DNA of 64,000 nucleotides from Sphingobacterium rhinopitheci (GTDB taxonomy: Bacteria; Bacteroidota; Bacteroidia; Sphingobacteriales; Sphingobacteriaceae): contig NZ_JADEYQ010000003.1 in assembly GCF_022627575.1 (NCBI RefSeq), positions 124,001 through 188,000 on the forward strand, in the 5' to 3' direction. Both the position numbers and the translations under genes were made by a program. Shown here piece after piece: positions 19,188 through 27,276 of this stretch; position 1 is the stretch's first letter, and each line of letters begins with the position of its first letter. The notes beneath the pieces are model-generated. The model searched no databases and was not told the DNA's origin. It was given only the letters and a program-made list of their open reading frames with translations.

Positions 19188-20693
19188 ATGAAATATTTAA
19201 GATGTCTCTTTATTTATGCATTTATTCTCTCAATAGCACCCCTCCTATTACTTTCGTGTAAAAGTAAAAGCAAACGTAATGGTGTTTCTGATAAAACAGG
19301 TGTGAGTTACAATGATCCATATAATGGTGGACTACAAATAAACCGAAAGATAAGGTCATCTGCAGGACCAGGTTTGATCGCTGTTGAAGGTGGTACTTTC
19401 GTAATGGGGGGTAGTTTGAATCAAGATTTAAACTATGATTATGACAATGTGAAAAGACGAGTAACCGTCGCTTCATTCTATATTGATGAGACGGAGGTTT
19501 CTAATGCCGATTGGTTAGAGTACCTACATTGGATATCACAAAATTATCCTGCTCAAAGTAGAGTGTATTACGATGCATTGCCAGATACATTAGTTTGGCG
19601 TAGCCCATTATCATACAACGAGCCTTACGTAAATTTCTATTTAAGACACCCTGCCTTTCAAGATTATCCCGTTGTAGGTGTGAGTTGGGATCAAGCGAAC
19701 ACTTATTGTGAGTGGCGTACAGATCGTGTCAACGAACATATATTAAGACAACAAGGAGTACTTATAGACTATAAAACGCTAAATGACCAAAAAGGCCAAC
19801 AGAACCAAGCATTTAATACAGATCTATACCTAAATGGTCAAATCAAAGGAGCGGGAATCGATGGAAAAAATATGCCCAATGACAATCGAATAGGTACCGA
19901 AAAAGGTGCTAAACGAACCGTACGTATGGAAGATGGTATACTAAAACAACCCTACCGCTTACCAACGGAAGCAGAATGGGAATATGCCGCACTTGGATTA
20001 ATAGGTAATTCTTGGGAAGGAACCGTTGAATATGGTAAAACATATCCTTGGAATGGTTTGGGTGTAAGAGATGGCACCAAAAGAAATCAAGGTAAGATGT
20101 TAGCTAATTTCAAAATCAATAGTGGTAACAATAGAGGTGTTGCCGGCGATCTAAATGAAGGAGGTGATATTACTGTATCTGTTAAAAGTTATATACCCAA
20201 TGATATAGGCCTATACAATATGGCAGGGAATGTAAATGAATGGGTATCTGATGTATATCGTCAACTATCATATGAAGATTTTGATGATTTCAACCCCTAT
20301 CGTGGGCATGTATTTATGAATAATAAATATGAAAATACAGAAACACGAGAATTAGCGAAAAGCGAAGATGGGAAAACCATTAAAATCCCTGCTATCTCTG
20401 GTCGAAAACAAACATGGGAGCAATTACAAGCGGCACAAAATACAGACCCTAACAGTACCACTTATCAATATGACGTAAGAGGCCATAATGATGAAACGAA
20501 CAAGGAGTTATATGGAAAAACATCTTTGGTAAATGACAAATCAAGGGTATATAAAGGCGGATCATGGAATGATAGAGCTTACTGGTTAAATCCGGCGACA
20601 CGACGACATATGCAACAAGATCAGTCGGATGCAATGACAGGATTTCGTTGTGCGATGACTATGGTAGGAAATGACTTTGGCCCAAGGAGATAA
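19188..20693 (+). CDS. GldJ-like formylglycine-generating-enzyme-fold lipoprotein
   Basis: This 501-residue lipoprotein (lipobox LLLLSC, acyl cysteine C24) has a sulfatase-modifying-factor fold. Segments are VEGGTFVMGG, YIDETEVSNADWLEYLHW, YPVVGVSWDQANTYCEWR, PYRLPTEAEWEYAALG, YNMAGNVNEWVSDVYR and VYKGGSWNDRAYWL near the end. This layout, with the PDTLVWRSPLSYNEPYVN segment, is what I know from the gliding and type IX secretion proteins GldJ and GldK/PorK. GldJ is the better match because of the long inserts and the GFRCAM ending. Those proteins are structural rather than enzymes. The porU/porV genes that I recall beside gldJ elsewhere are not adjacent here. A generic SUMF1-like lipoprotein is the alternative. 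Confidence 0.72.
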   Translation: MKYLRCLFIYAFILSIAPLLLLSCKSKSKRNGVSDKTGVSYNDPYNGGLQINRKIRSSAGPGLIAVEGGTFVMGGSLNQDLNYDYDNVKRRVTVASFYIDETEVSNADWLEYLHWISQNYPAQSRVYYDALPDTLVWRSPLSYNEPYVNFYLRHPAFQDYPVVGVSWDQANTYCEWRTDRVNEHILRQQGVLIDYKTLNDQKGQQNQAFNTDLYLNGQIKGAGIDGKNMPNDNRIGTEKGAKRTVRMEDGILKQPYRLPTEAEWEYAALGLIGNSWEGTVEYGKTYPWNGLGVRDGTKRNQGKMLANFKINSGNNRGVAGDLNEGGDITVSVKSYIPNDIGLYNMAGNVNEWVSDVYRQLSYEDFDDFNPYRGHVFMNNKYENTETRELAKSEDGKTIKIPAISGRKQTWEQLQAAQNTDPNSTTYQYDVRGHNDETNKELYGKTSLVNDKSRVYKGGSWNDRAYWLNPATRRHMQQDQSDAMTGFRCAMTMVGNDFGPRR

Positions 20694-20911
20694 ACTAATG
20701 GTGATTGCATTTATACCGATCAGCATTATTATTATTGTTCAATAGGCTTTTGCTATAATCATTACCCAAGTGGGGTAAACTAACTTATTCCATGAGAATC
20801 CTATTCACCCTGTAGGGTGTATTACAATTTTATTGTTTTTAAAAACCCTATAAAATACCGCTTTGAATAATTATTAGCGATTTATAGTTAATTTATCTGT
20901 AATATAATCTT

Positions 20912-21871
20912 TTAATAATTACCTTGATTTACTAGGTATTTTGACACATAGTACGTGCCCATGGGATATACTAAACCATCTAGAAATCGTTGTTCATGCA
21001 TATGTCTTAAAGCGCTCAATACAGCCTTTCGATCCTTCATCAACAAACGATCAATATGATTATCTTGATAAATTTTATCTACTGAATTTTTGGGGTCATA
21101 GACCAATTGAATTAAATAATCGGATGGTTTTCTTTCCAAGATACCATAGACGGCTTCGTTACTAATTGCCAAACCGGCAATAATATTAGTTTCAGTGCAT
21201 TCTACAGCAATGGTATTTACGCTATCTTGACTCGCCTGGAAAAGATAAATTTGATTCCATAACCTACCATATAATATTGCAGGATAATGTTTAAATTTAT
21301 AAGTACCCCAAAAAGAAAATAGTGAATCTCTAAGGCTTTGAGAGCCGCCAAGTATATATAACAATTTGGAATAATGGCTATTGTCAAAGACAATACTAAA
21401 CCGCAATACACTGTCTGGTATCAACTCCCTATTCTGAGTAAGGTACTTCGCCAACATCGTGTTGAAATTACGCATACCACCATGAAATTCACCATACGTA
21501 CCCATATTAGGAAATGAGACAGTAGTGTCTATACTAATTTTCCAACTATCGGCAAAAGATAGTATCAAGGTATCTACAATAGGTACAGAGAAAACAGCTA
21601 CTTCATATGCCATAGAATCCGCTATAACCGGACTCCCCTTTGCCAATTTTACTATCTGCTCCTTCAGCAAACAATTTAAATCTTTCGGGTAAAAGGAAAC
21701 AGAATCTGCTAATTTCTTTATTACAAACCGATTGTCAACCTCTATTTTATGCCTATTGATAAAAGATTCAATCTTTATCAAAAACTGATTATACTCATTT
21801 CTTGATGAAGATTGAGCCAACAAATTCCCCTCTATACATAAAGCCATTAGTAGCAATAAATATTTTACCAT
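20912..21871 (-). CDS. Exported protein of unknown function
   Basis: I do not recognise a family with confidence. The 319-residue protein starts with a clear Sec signal (MVKYLLLLMALCIEGNLLAQ), so it is periplasmic or surface-exposed. A stretch at about 125-215 (GEFHGGMRNFNTMLAKYL, then IPDSVLRFSIVFDNSHYSKL and KHYPAILYGRLWNQIYLF) has the spacing of a TonB C-terminal-like domain as seen in many Bacteroidota periplasmic proteins. The key residues are weak. It lies downstream of pnp on the same strand but beyond the pnp terminator. No partner gene is evident. Confidence 0.75.
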   Translation of the reverse strand: MVKYLLLLMALCIEGNLLAQSSSRNEYNQFLIKIESFINRHKIEVDNRFVIKKLADSVSFYPKDLNCLLKEQIVKLAKGSPVIADSMAYEVAVFSVPIVDTLILSFADSWKISIDTTVSFPNMGTYGEFHGGMRNFNTMLAKYLTQNRELIPDSVLRFSIVFDNSHYSKLLYILGGSQSLRDSLFSFWGTYKFKHYPAILYGRLWNQIYLFQASQDSVNTIAVECTETNIIAGLAISNEAVYGILERKPSDYLIQLVYDPKNSVDKIYQDNHIDRLLMKDRKAVLSALRHMHEQRFLDGLVYPMGTYYVSKYLVNQGNY

Positions 21872-21903
21872 ATCCTAAAGATGCTAAAGTAAAAATGTTT
21901 CCA

Positions 21904-21934
21904 CAAAAAAAGCCCAACTTTACAGTTGAGCTTT
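21904..21934 (-). terminator. Intrinsic terminator of pnp
   Basis: An 11-bp stem (21909-21919 with 21924-21934) is followed on the minus strand by seven T residues. Its single imperfect pair is a G-U wobble in minus-strand RNA. It lies 24 bp after the pnp stop. Confidence 0.85.
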
Positions 21935-21958
21935 CTAATACTATATTCCTACAAAGAA

Positions 21959-24148
21959 TTAAGCTTGAGGAGCATCCGTTACTGGAGCTGCAGGCTTATC
22001 ATCCTTTTTAGGTTTGTCTTCACGTGGAGGACGAGGCAATAAAGCTTTACGAGAAAGTTTCATTTTACCTTGTTTATCTACATCTAACAATTTAACAGTT
22101 ACCATATCACCTTCTTTGAATACACCGTCCATCGTTTCAAGACGAGTCCAGTCAATTTCAGAGATATGTAATAAACCATCTTTACCTGGCATGATCTCTA
22201 CGAAAGCACCGAAAGCCATGATAGACTTCACTTTACCTTCATATGTTTCACCAATTTCTGGTTTTGCTACGATATTTTTGATACGTGTAGTTGCATCATC
22301 GATAGCTTGTTTGTTATCAGCAAAGATCTGAACGATACCTTTACCATCAACCTCTTCGATAGAGATTGTAGCGCCAGTTTCACGTTGCATTTCTTGAATG
22401 ATTTTACCACCGGGTCCGATTACAGCACCAATAAATTCTTTCTCGATAGTCAATTGAATGATACGAGGAGCATGCGGTTTGTAATCTTCACGAGGAGCAG
22501 CGATAGTTTTCTTCATCTCACCTAAGATGTGTAAACGTGCTTCTTTAGCTTGATCTAATGCTTGCGTCAATACTTCCCATTTAAGACCATTGATCTTTAA
22601 GTCCATTTGACAAGCAACGATACCTTTCTCCGTACCTGTCACCTTGAAGTCCATATCACCTAAGTGATCTTCATCACCTAAGATATCGGATAAGATAGCG
22701 TATTTACCTGATTTCTCATCTGTGATCAATCCCATTGCGATACCTGATACTGGAGCATTCAATTTAATACCTGCATCCAATAATGCTAATGTACCCGCAC
22801 ATACTGTTGCCATAGATGAAGAACCGTTAGATTCTAAGATATCAGACACAATACGGATAGTATAAGGGTTTTCTGCGTCAGCAGGCAATACTTTCTTCAA
22901 TGAACGCATTGCTAAGTTACCGTGACCAATTTCACGACGACCAGCACCTCTATTAGGTCTTACTTCACCTGTTGAGAAACCTGGGAAGTTGTAGTGTAAT
23001 ATAAATTTGTTGTAACCGTTGATGAAAGCACCATCGATCATTTGCTCATCATCTTTAGCACCTAAAGTAACTGAAGTCAATGATTGTGTTTCACCACGTG
23101 TAAATACTGCCGAACCGTGTGCTGCAGGTAAATAATCTACCTCAGACCAGATAGGGCGTACAGTACGCGCATTACGACCATCTAAACGAATTCCTTCATC
23201 CAATACCAAGTTACGTACCGCATCGTACTGTACATCATGGTAATATTTTTTTAATAAGAATTTCTTTTCTTCTGTTAATTCTTCTTCATCGAATTTAGCA
23301 AAGAACTCAGCGCCTATTTCAGCGAATTTCTCTGTACGTTCGTGTTTTGTAGAACCAGATTTTGCGATAGCATATACTTTATCATATGTAGCAGCAAATA
23401 CTTCCGCTCTCAACGTTTCATCAGAAGGCTCATGACAGAACTCACGTTTGGTCTCTGCACCTACTAATTTAGCTAATTCTAATTGAGCAGCTACTTGTTT
23501 TTTGATAGCCTCATGTGCAAAAGCAATCGCTTCTACCATTTCTGTTTCAGAGATTTCATCTGATTCACCTTCTACCATTACGATATCTTGTGCCGAACCC
23601 GCAACGATAAACTCTAAAGTAGCTCTTTCTAATTGTGACAACAATGGATTAATGATTAATTCACCATCAATCTTTGCAACACGTACTTCAGAAATAGGAC
23701 CATTGAAAGGGATGTCAGATACCGCGATAGCAGCTGAAGCCGCTAAACCAGCTAATGCATCTGGCATAATATCTTTATCAGCAGAGATCAAAGAGATCAT
23801 TACTTGTGTATCTGCGTGATATGTTTCAGGGAATAATGGACGTAAAGCTCTATCTACTAAACGACAGATTAATACTTCGTAATCTGATAATCTAGCTTCA
23901 CGGCGTAAAAAACCACCTGGAATACGGCCTGTAGCTGCGTATTTCTCTTGGTAATCTACTGACAAAGGCAAGAAGTCAACACCAGCTTTAGCTTCTCTAT
24001 TCGAAACTACTGTTGCTAACAACATAGTGTCACCTTGTTTTAATACTACAGAACCATCAGCTTGTTTGGCTAATTTACCTGTAGACAACTCGATAGGCGC
24101 TTGGCCATGGCCCATCTCGATGCTTACTTTTTTTTCGTTATAACTCAT
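21959..24148 (-). CDS. pnp: Polyribonucleotide nucleotidyltransferase (PNPase)
   Basis: PNPase degrades RNA 3' to 5' by phosphorolysis and is part of the RNA decay machinery. The 729-residue protein has two RNase PH cores, linked by a helical segment. The second core carries [18 protein letters not shown] residues and [22 protein letters not shown] domain ([20 protein letters not shown]) and an S1 domain ([20 protein letters not shown]) follow. It ends in a charged Pro/Lys/Asp-rich tail. It follows rpsO on the same strand, the common bacterial order, but a terminator and its own -7 element (24224-24231) lie between them. Confidence 0.98.
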   Translation of the reverse strand: MSYNEKKVSIEMGHGQAPIELSTGKLAKQADGSVVLKQGDTMLLATVVSNREAKAGVDFLPLSVDYQEKYAATGRIPGGFLRREARLSDYEVLICRLVDRALRPLFPETYHADTQVMISLISADKDIMPDALAGLAASAAIAVSDIPFNGPISEVRVAKIDGELIINPLLSQLERATLEFIVAGSAQDIVMVEGESDEISETEMVEAIAFAHEAIKKQVAAQLELAKLVGAETKREFCHEPSDETLRAEVFAATYDKVYAIAKSGSTKHERTEKFAEIGAEFFAKFDEEELTEEKKFLLKKYYHDVQYDAVRNLVLDEGIRLDGRNARTVRPIWSEVDYLPAAHGSAVFTRGETQSLTSVTLGAKDDEQMIDGAFINGYNKFILHYNFPGFSTGEVRPNRGAGRREIGHGNLAMRSLKKVLPADAENPYTIRIVSDILESNGSSSMATVCAGTLALLDAGIKLNAPVSGIAMGLITDEKSGKYAILSDILGDEDHLGDMDFKVTGTEKGIVACQMDLKINGLKWEVLTQALDQAKEARLHILGEMKKTIAAPREDYKPHAPRIIQLTIEKEFIGAVIGPGGKIIQEMQRETGATISIEEVDGKGIVQIFADNKQAIDDATTRIKNIVAKPEIGETYEGKVKSIMAFGAFVEIMPGKDGLLHISEIDWTRLETMDGVFKEGDMVTVKLLDVDKQGKMKLSRKALLPRPPREDKPKKDDKPAAPVTDAPQA

Positions 24149-24223
24149 TCTGTTTTAATTGTGATGCACTTTCCTCTTTATTAATACGATGCACCGAATT
24201 TTATGACTTAAAATTTTTCAAAA

Positions 24224-24231
24224 CAAAGATA
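24224..24231 (-). promoter_or_regulatory. Bacteroidota -7 element for pnp
   Basis: On the minus strand this is TATCTTTG, an exact TAnnTTTG match, 76 bp before the pnp start. The leader is long enough to allow autoregulation, as known for pnp in other bacteria, but no specific structure was identified. Confidence 0.6.
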
Positions 24232-24263
24232 ATCAATTTTTATAGTAAATATTCTTACTAAAC

Positions 24264-24293
24264 AAAAAAAGCCACCCAAAAATGGATGGCTTT
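24264..24293 (-). terminator. Intrinsic terminator of rpsO
   Basis: A 10-bp stem (24268-24277 with 24284-24293) is followed on the minus strand by a run of seven T. The imperfect pair is a G-U wobble in that direction. Confidence 0.85.
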
Positions 24294-24311
24294 CTTTATT
24301 TTTCTAAAAGC

Positions 24312-24590
24312 TTATTTGATGATATCACGTAAACCTAGACCTTTGATGATCGCACGGTAACGGTTGATATCTTTTTTGTGCAGATAAGCTAATAATGAAC
24401 GACGTTTACCTACTAACATTTGTAGCGAACGTTGTGTGTTAAAATCTTTTCTGTTTTTTTTCAAATGCTCTGTTAAGTGAGCAATTCTTTTAGTGAATAA
24501 AGCTACTTGTCCTTCTGCAGAACCAGTGTTTGAAGCAGTACCTGCAAATTCTGCGAAGATATCAGCTTTGTATTCTTTACTTAAATACAT
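24312..24590 (-). CDS. rpsO: 30S ribosomal protein S15
   Basis: S15 is a primary 16S rRNA-binding protein of the small subunit platform. The 92-residue protein is slightly longer than the usual 88-89. It carries the family pattern GSAEGQVALFTKRIAHLTEHLKKN followed by KDFNTQRSLQMLVGKRRSLLAYL and a basic C-terminus. It has its own promoter element at 24632-24639 and terminator, and pnp follows. Confidence 0.97.
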   Translation of the reverse strand: MYLSKEYKADIFAEFAGTASNTGSAEGQVALFTKRIAHLTEHLKKNRKDFNTQRSLQMLVGKRRSLLAYLHKKDINRYRAIIKGLGLRDIIK

Positions 24591-24631
24591 TCTTGAATAA
24601 TATTAAAGTGATAAAAATTATTAATTAAGTG

Positions 24632-24639
24632 CAAAGGTA
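24632..24639 (-). promoter_or_regulatory. Bacteroidota -7 element for rpsO
   Basis: TACCTTTG on the minus strand matches TAnnTTTG and lies about 42 bp before the rpsO start. Confidence 0.6.
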
Positions 24640-24678
24640 ATGATTAAAATATCTAATATCAAATTTTAATCTTGTTGA

Positions 24679-24714
24679 TACTATAGCGTATATAATGCTA
24701 TATACGCTATAGTA
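24679..24714. repeat. 16-bp perfect inverted repeat at the 3' end of the acetyltransferase-like gene
   Basis: Arms 24679-24694 and 24699-24714 are perfectly complementary and separated only by ATGC. The structure ends six bases from the stop codon of the minus-strand gene at 24721 and has no T-run on that strand. It may act as a terminator or RNA-stabilising hairpin. Confidence 0.7.
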
Positions 24715-24720
24715 AAAACA

Positions 24721-25935
24721 TTATACTTTTACATATATTCCTTTTTTGTCCATATAATAACCTACCAACCACATCAACAGCATGTAAGAAAGGGCATAAA
24801 CCAACGAGCCCATTTCTGGAGGACCAGGTACTGCAGAACAAATATTATTATAAAACCATGAAAATGCTGTCGTATATAACTGTTGACCATCCGCACCTAT
24901 TCCATTCGGAATACGGAATAAGCCTACAAAACGAATAAGCACAGCACTCAATACATAAATAAATAAGGGGTTTTTACCAAATACATCAAAGAATTTTGTT
25001 AACCAATTTCGTACCCCTTGTACTTCGATATACCAGATCATAGTACCTATCGTAAGTATCCCTAAGCCTACCGTATATAATACATAAGAACTCGTCCATA
25101 TCTTTTTGTTAATAGGGAAGCCTAACGACCAAGTCCAACCTAAAACCAATAAAATAAAACCTGTAACAAATAAGCCTGAGACCAATTTGAAATGAGGCTC
25201 ATTAGAAGTAGGAACTTTTGTCCAAAGCCAATTCACCTGCCCTTGATTACGGATAAAAACACCTGTCAGATAACCGAAAACGACCTGTACAATAGCTGGT
25301 AACGTACTAGCTAAACCTTCAGGTTCAAATGGTACACCTTCACCTTTATACATATGGGCAACACCAATAATTTTCTTATCAATATCATTACCAAACCATC
25401 CCAGCATACTGTAAGGATCTTCGCCTCCTAAGAAATAACACATTCCCCAATAAGCAAATAGTATACCAGCCGAAGCCCAAATAATAGTTTTAGGTTTCAA
25501 ATAAAAAGCCATTATTGAGGCAAAGAAATAAGCTATCGCAATGCGCTGTAGTACCCCCAATATACGTATTCCTTGCTCTGGATTGTCGGGACTAACCCAA
25601 TGACGGAAAACTAGCTCCTCACCTTGCCACTTGACAAAAGGCCACCACATAATAAACAAACCTATCAAAAAGATCAGAATGGTTCTTTTAATCACTTTCC
25701 GCCAAAATATAGCAGCTCCAGCCTCTTGTAATCGTGGCATTACAAATGCCATAGCATTACCTACAGCGAACAAGAAAAATGGGAAGACCAAATCCGTTGG
25801 CGTTACACCATGCCATGGAGCATGTCCTAGCGGAGCAAAAATAGTATTCCATGATCCGGGATTATTCACCATAATCATAAATGCTACTGTCGCGCCTCTA
25901 AAAACATCTAAAGAATAATAGCGTTGTTGTTTCAT
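24721..25935 (-). CDS. Heparan-alpha-glucosaminide acetyltransferase-like membrane protein (NagX/DUF5009 type)
   Basis: This 404-residue protein has about 10-11 membrane segments. It resembles the bacterial relatives of lysosomal HGSNAT, which transfers acetyl groups across a membrane to glucosamine ends. The N-terminus RYYSLDVFRGATVAFMIMVN and the segment HAPWHGVTPTDLVFPFFLF carry the family hallmarks. The histidine in PWHG sits where HGSNAT has its reactive His. Bacterial members often sit in N-acetylglucosamine loci, and here a ROK regulator and a glycan-uptake operon are divergently placed 160 bp away. The bacterial activity is not well established, so substrate and reaction remain inferred. 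Confidence 0.8.
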   Translation of the reverse strand: MKQQRYYSLDVFRGATVAFMIMVNNPGSWNTIFAPLGHAPWHGVTPTDLVFPFFLFAVGNAMAFVMPRLQEAGAAIFWRKVIKRTILIFLIGLFIMWWPFVKWQGEELVFRHWVSPDNPEQGIRILGVLQRIAIAYFFASIMAFYLKPKTIIWASAGILFAYWGMCYFLGGEDPYSMLGWFGNDIDKKIIGVAHMYKGEGVPFEPEGLASTLPAIVQVVFGYLTGVFIRNQGQVNWLWTKVPTSNEPHFKLVSGLFVTGFILLVLGWTWSLGFPINKKIWTSSYVLYTVGLGILTIGTMIWYIEVQGVRNWLTKFFDVFGKNPLFIYVLSAVLIRFVGLFRIPNGIGADGQQLYTTAFSWFYNNICSAVPGPPEMGSLVYALSYMLLMWLVGYYMDKKGIYVKV

Positions 25936-26094
25936 ATTTAGATAATTTTTGCGAATATATTAATTATAGTTGTAATATATATTAATAAAAAAAGCTTAAA
26001 CAAAACCCATCTTATTAAATATTTTAAAAAGTATTTGGAAGTTATATTAATATTTATTTAACTTTAACAAACCATTAACATAATATTATAAAAC

Positions 26095-27276
26095 TTGAAT
26101 TCTCCACAATCCTATATTTTAAAGGAACTCTATTACGAAAGTCCGCAATCGATTGCTTCTTTAAGCACTCGAATTAATAAAAGCGTACCTCTCGTTACTA
26201 AGACTATTCAACAGTTACTTGAAAAAGAACTTATTAAAGACAATGGGCTGGCACCATCCAACGGTGGAAGACGAGCGAACCTTTTTGCATTGAATCAAAA
26301 AAACCTTCCTTATATTTTATTAATTGCTATAGATCAACACAATATATACCTGTCGCTATTTAACTTTTCTAACACTGATGTTAAAAAAAATAAACAAATT
26401 TCAATTGCAGTAAATGAATCCACCTCCTTTACACGCTCATTGATTAGTGAGATTGACAATTTCCTTGTAAATATGGATATACAATCAATCACAGCAATAA
26501 GTATCACCATGCCAGGATTTGTAAATAATGAATTAGGGTTAAATACATCATATCCCAGTACGGATGATAGAAGTCAAGTACGCAAAATAATTGAAGATAA
26601 ATATAATAAACCAACGTTTATAGAAAATGATTCTACTGCAATCGCTATAGCAGAGCACAAATTTGGCCTAGCTAAGGACATCAAAAATGTCTTGGTCGTA
26701 AACCTGAATTGGGGCGTAGGATTAGGTATGATCATTAATGATAAACTATTTAAAGGAAGTAGTGGATTTGCAGGTGAATTTAGTCATATACCCTTATCGA
26801 ATACAAATAAGATTTGTTCCTGTGGCAAAAGAGGTTGTTTGGAAGTAGAAGCTTCCTTAGAAGCTGTAATATCCAATGTTATGGAGAAAATTAAAAAAGG
26901 CGACACCACAATTCTTTCTACGAAAAAAGAAATCGATATCAATGATATTCTCAGCGCCGCAAATAATGGTGATCAACTAGCTATAGAATCCATTGGAGCT
27001 ATCGGATATACATTAGGAAAAGGAATTTCGACGCTAATACATATCATTAATCCAGAAAAGATTATAATCAGTGGATTTGGCGCTAAAATGGGAAAATTCT
27101 TAATGCCACAAGTCCAAAGTGCAATACTCGAATACAGTATACAAAGGTTGTCAGCAAATACAAAAATTGAAATATCAACATTAAATTCACCTCAACTCAT
27201 CGGCACAATGGCTACGGCCGTCGGTAACTTGGATTGGAAATCAATAACACACAAAACAAATACCAATAAATTATGA
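26095..27276 (+). CDS. ROK-family transcriptional repressor (NagC-like)
   Basis: The 393-residue protein joins an N-terminal winged helix (about 5-60, SIASLSTRINKSVPLVTKTI) to a ROK sugar-kinase-like domain. The zinc-type motif CSCGKRGCLE and the glycine-rich WGVGLGMIIND segment are visible. Such proteins usually bind a sugar or amino-sugar phosphate and release DNA. The frame is closed upstream by TAA at 26089-26091 and no ATG precedes the helix region, so the start must be the TTG at 26095. Its stop overlaps the next gene's start (ATGA at 27273-27276), implying co-translation with SusC. It probably controls this locus and perhaps the divergent acetyltransferase-like gene (inference). Confidence 0.87.
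   Translation: MNSPQSYILKELYYESPQSIASLSTRINKSVPLVTKTIQQLLEKELIKDNGLAPSNGGRRANLFALNQKNLPYILLIAIDQHNIYLSLFNFSNTDVKKNKQISIAVNESTSFTRSLISEIDNFLVNMDIQSITAISITMPGFVNNELGLNTSYPSTDDRSQVRKIIEDKYNKPTFIENDSTAIAIAEHKFGLAKDIKNVLVVNLNWGVGLGMIINDKLFKGSSGFAGEFSHIPLSNTNKICSCGKRGCLEVEASLEAVISNVMEKIKKGDTTILSTKKEIDINDILSAANNGDQLAIESIGAIGYTLGKGISTLIHIINPEKIIISGFGAKMGKFLMPQVQSAILEYSIQRLSANTKIEISTLNSPQLIGTMATAVGNLDWKSITHKTNTNKL

Noticed and set aside
20694..20911. Possible terminator or small gene after the GldJ-like gene
   Set aside because: Only short 6-bp inverted repeats (CACCCT/AGGGTG) are visible and there is no T-run or credible frame.
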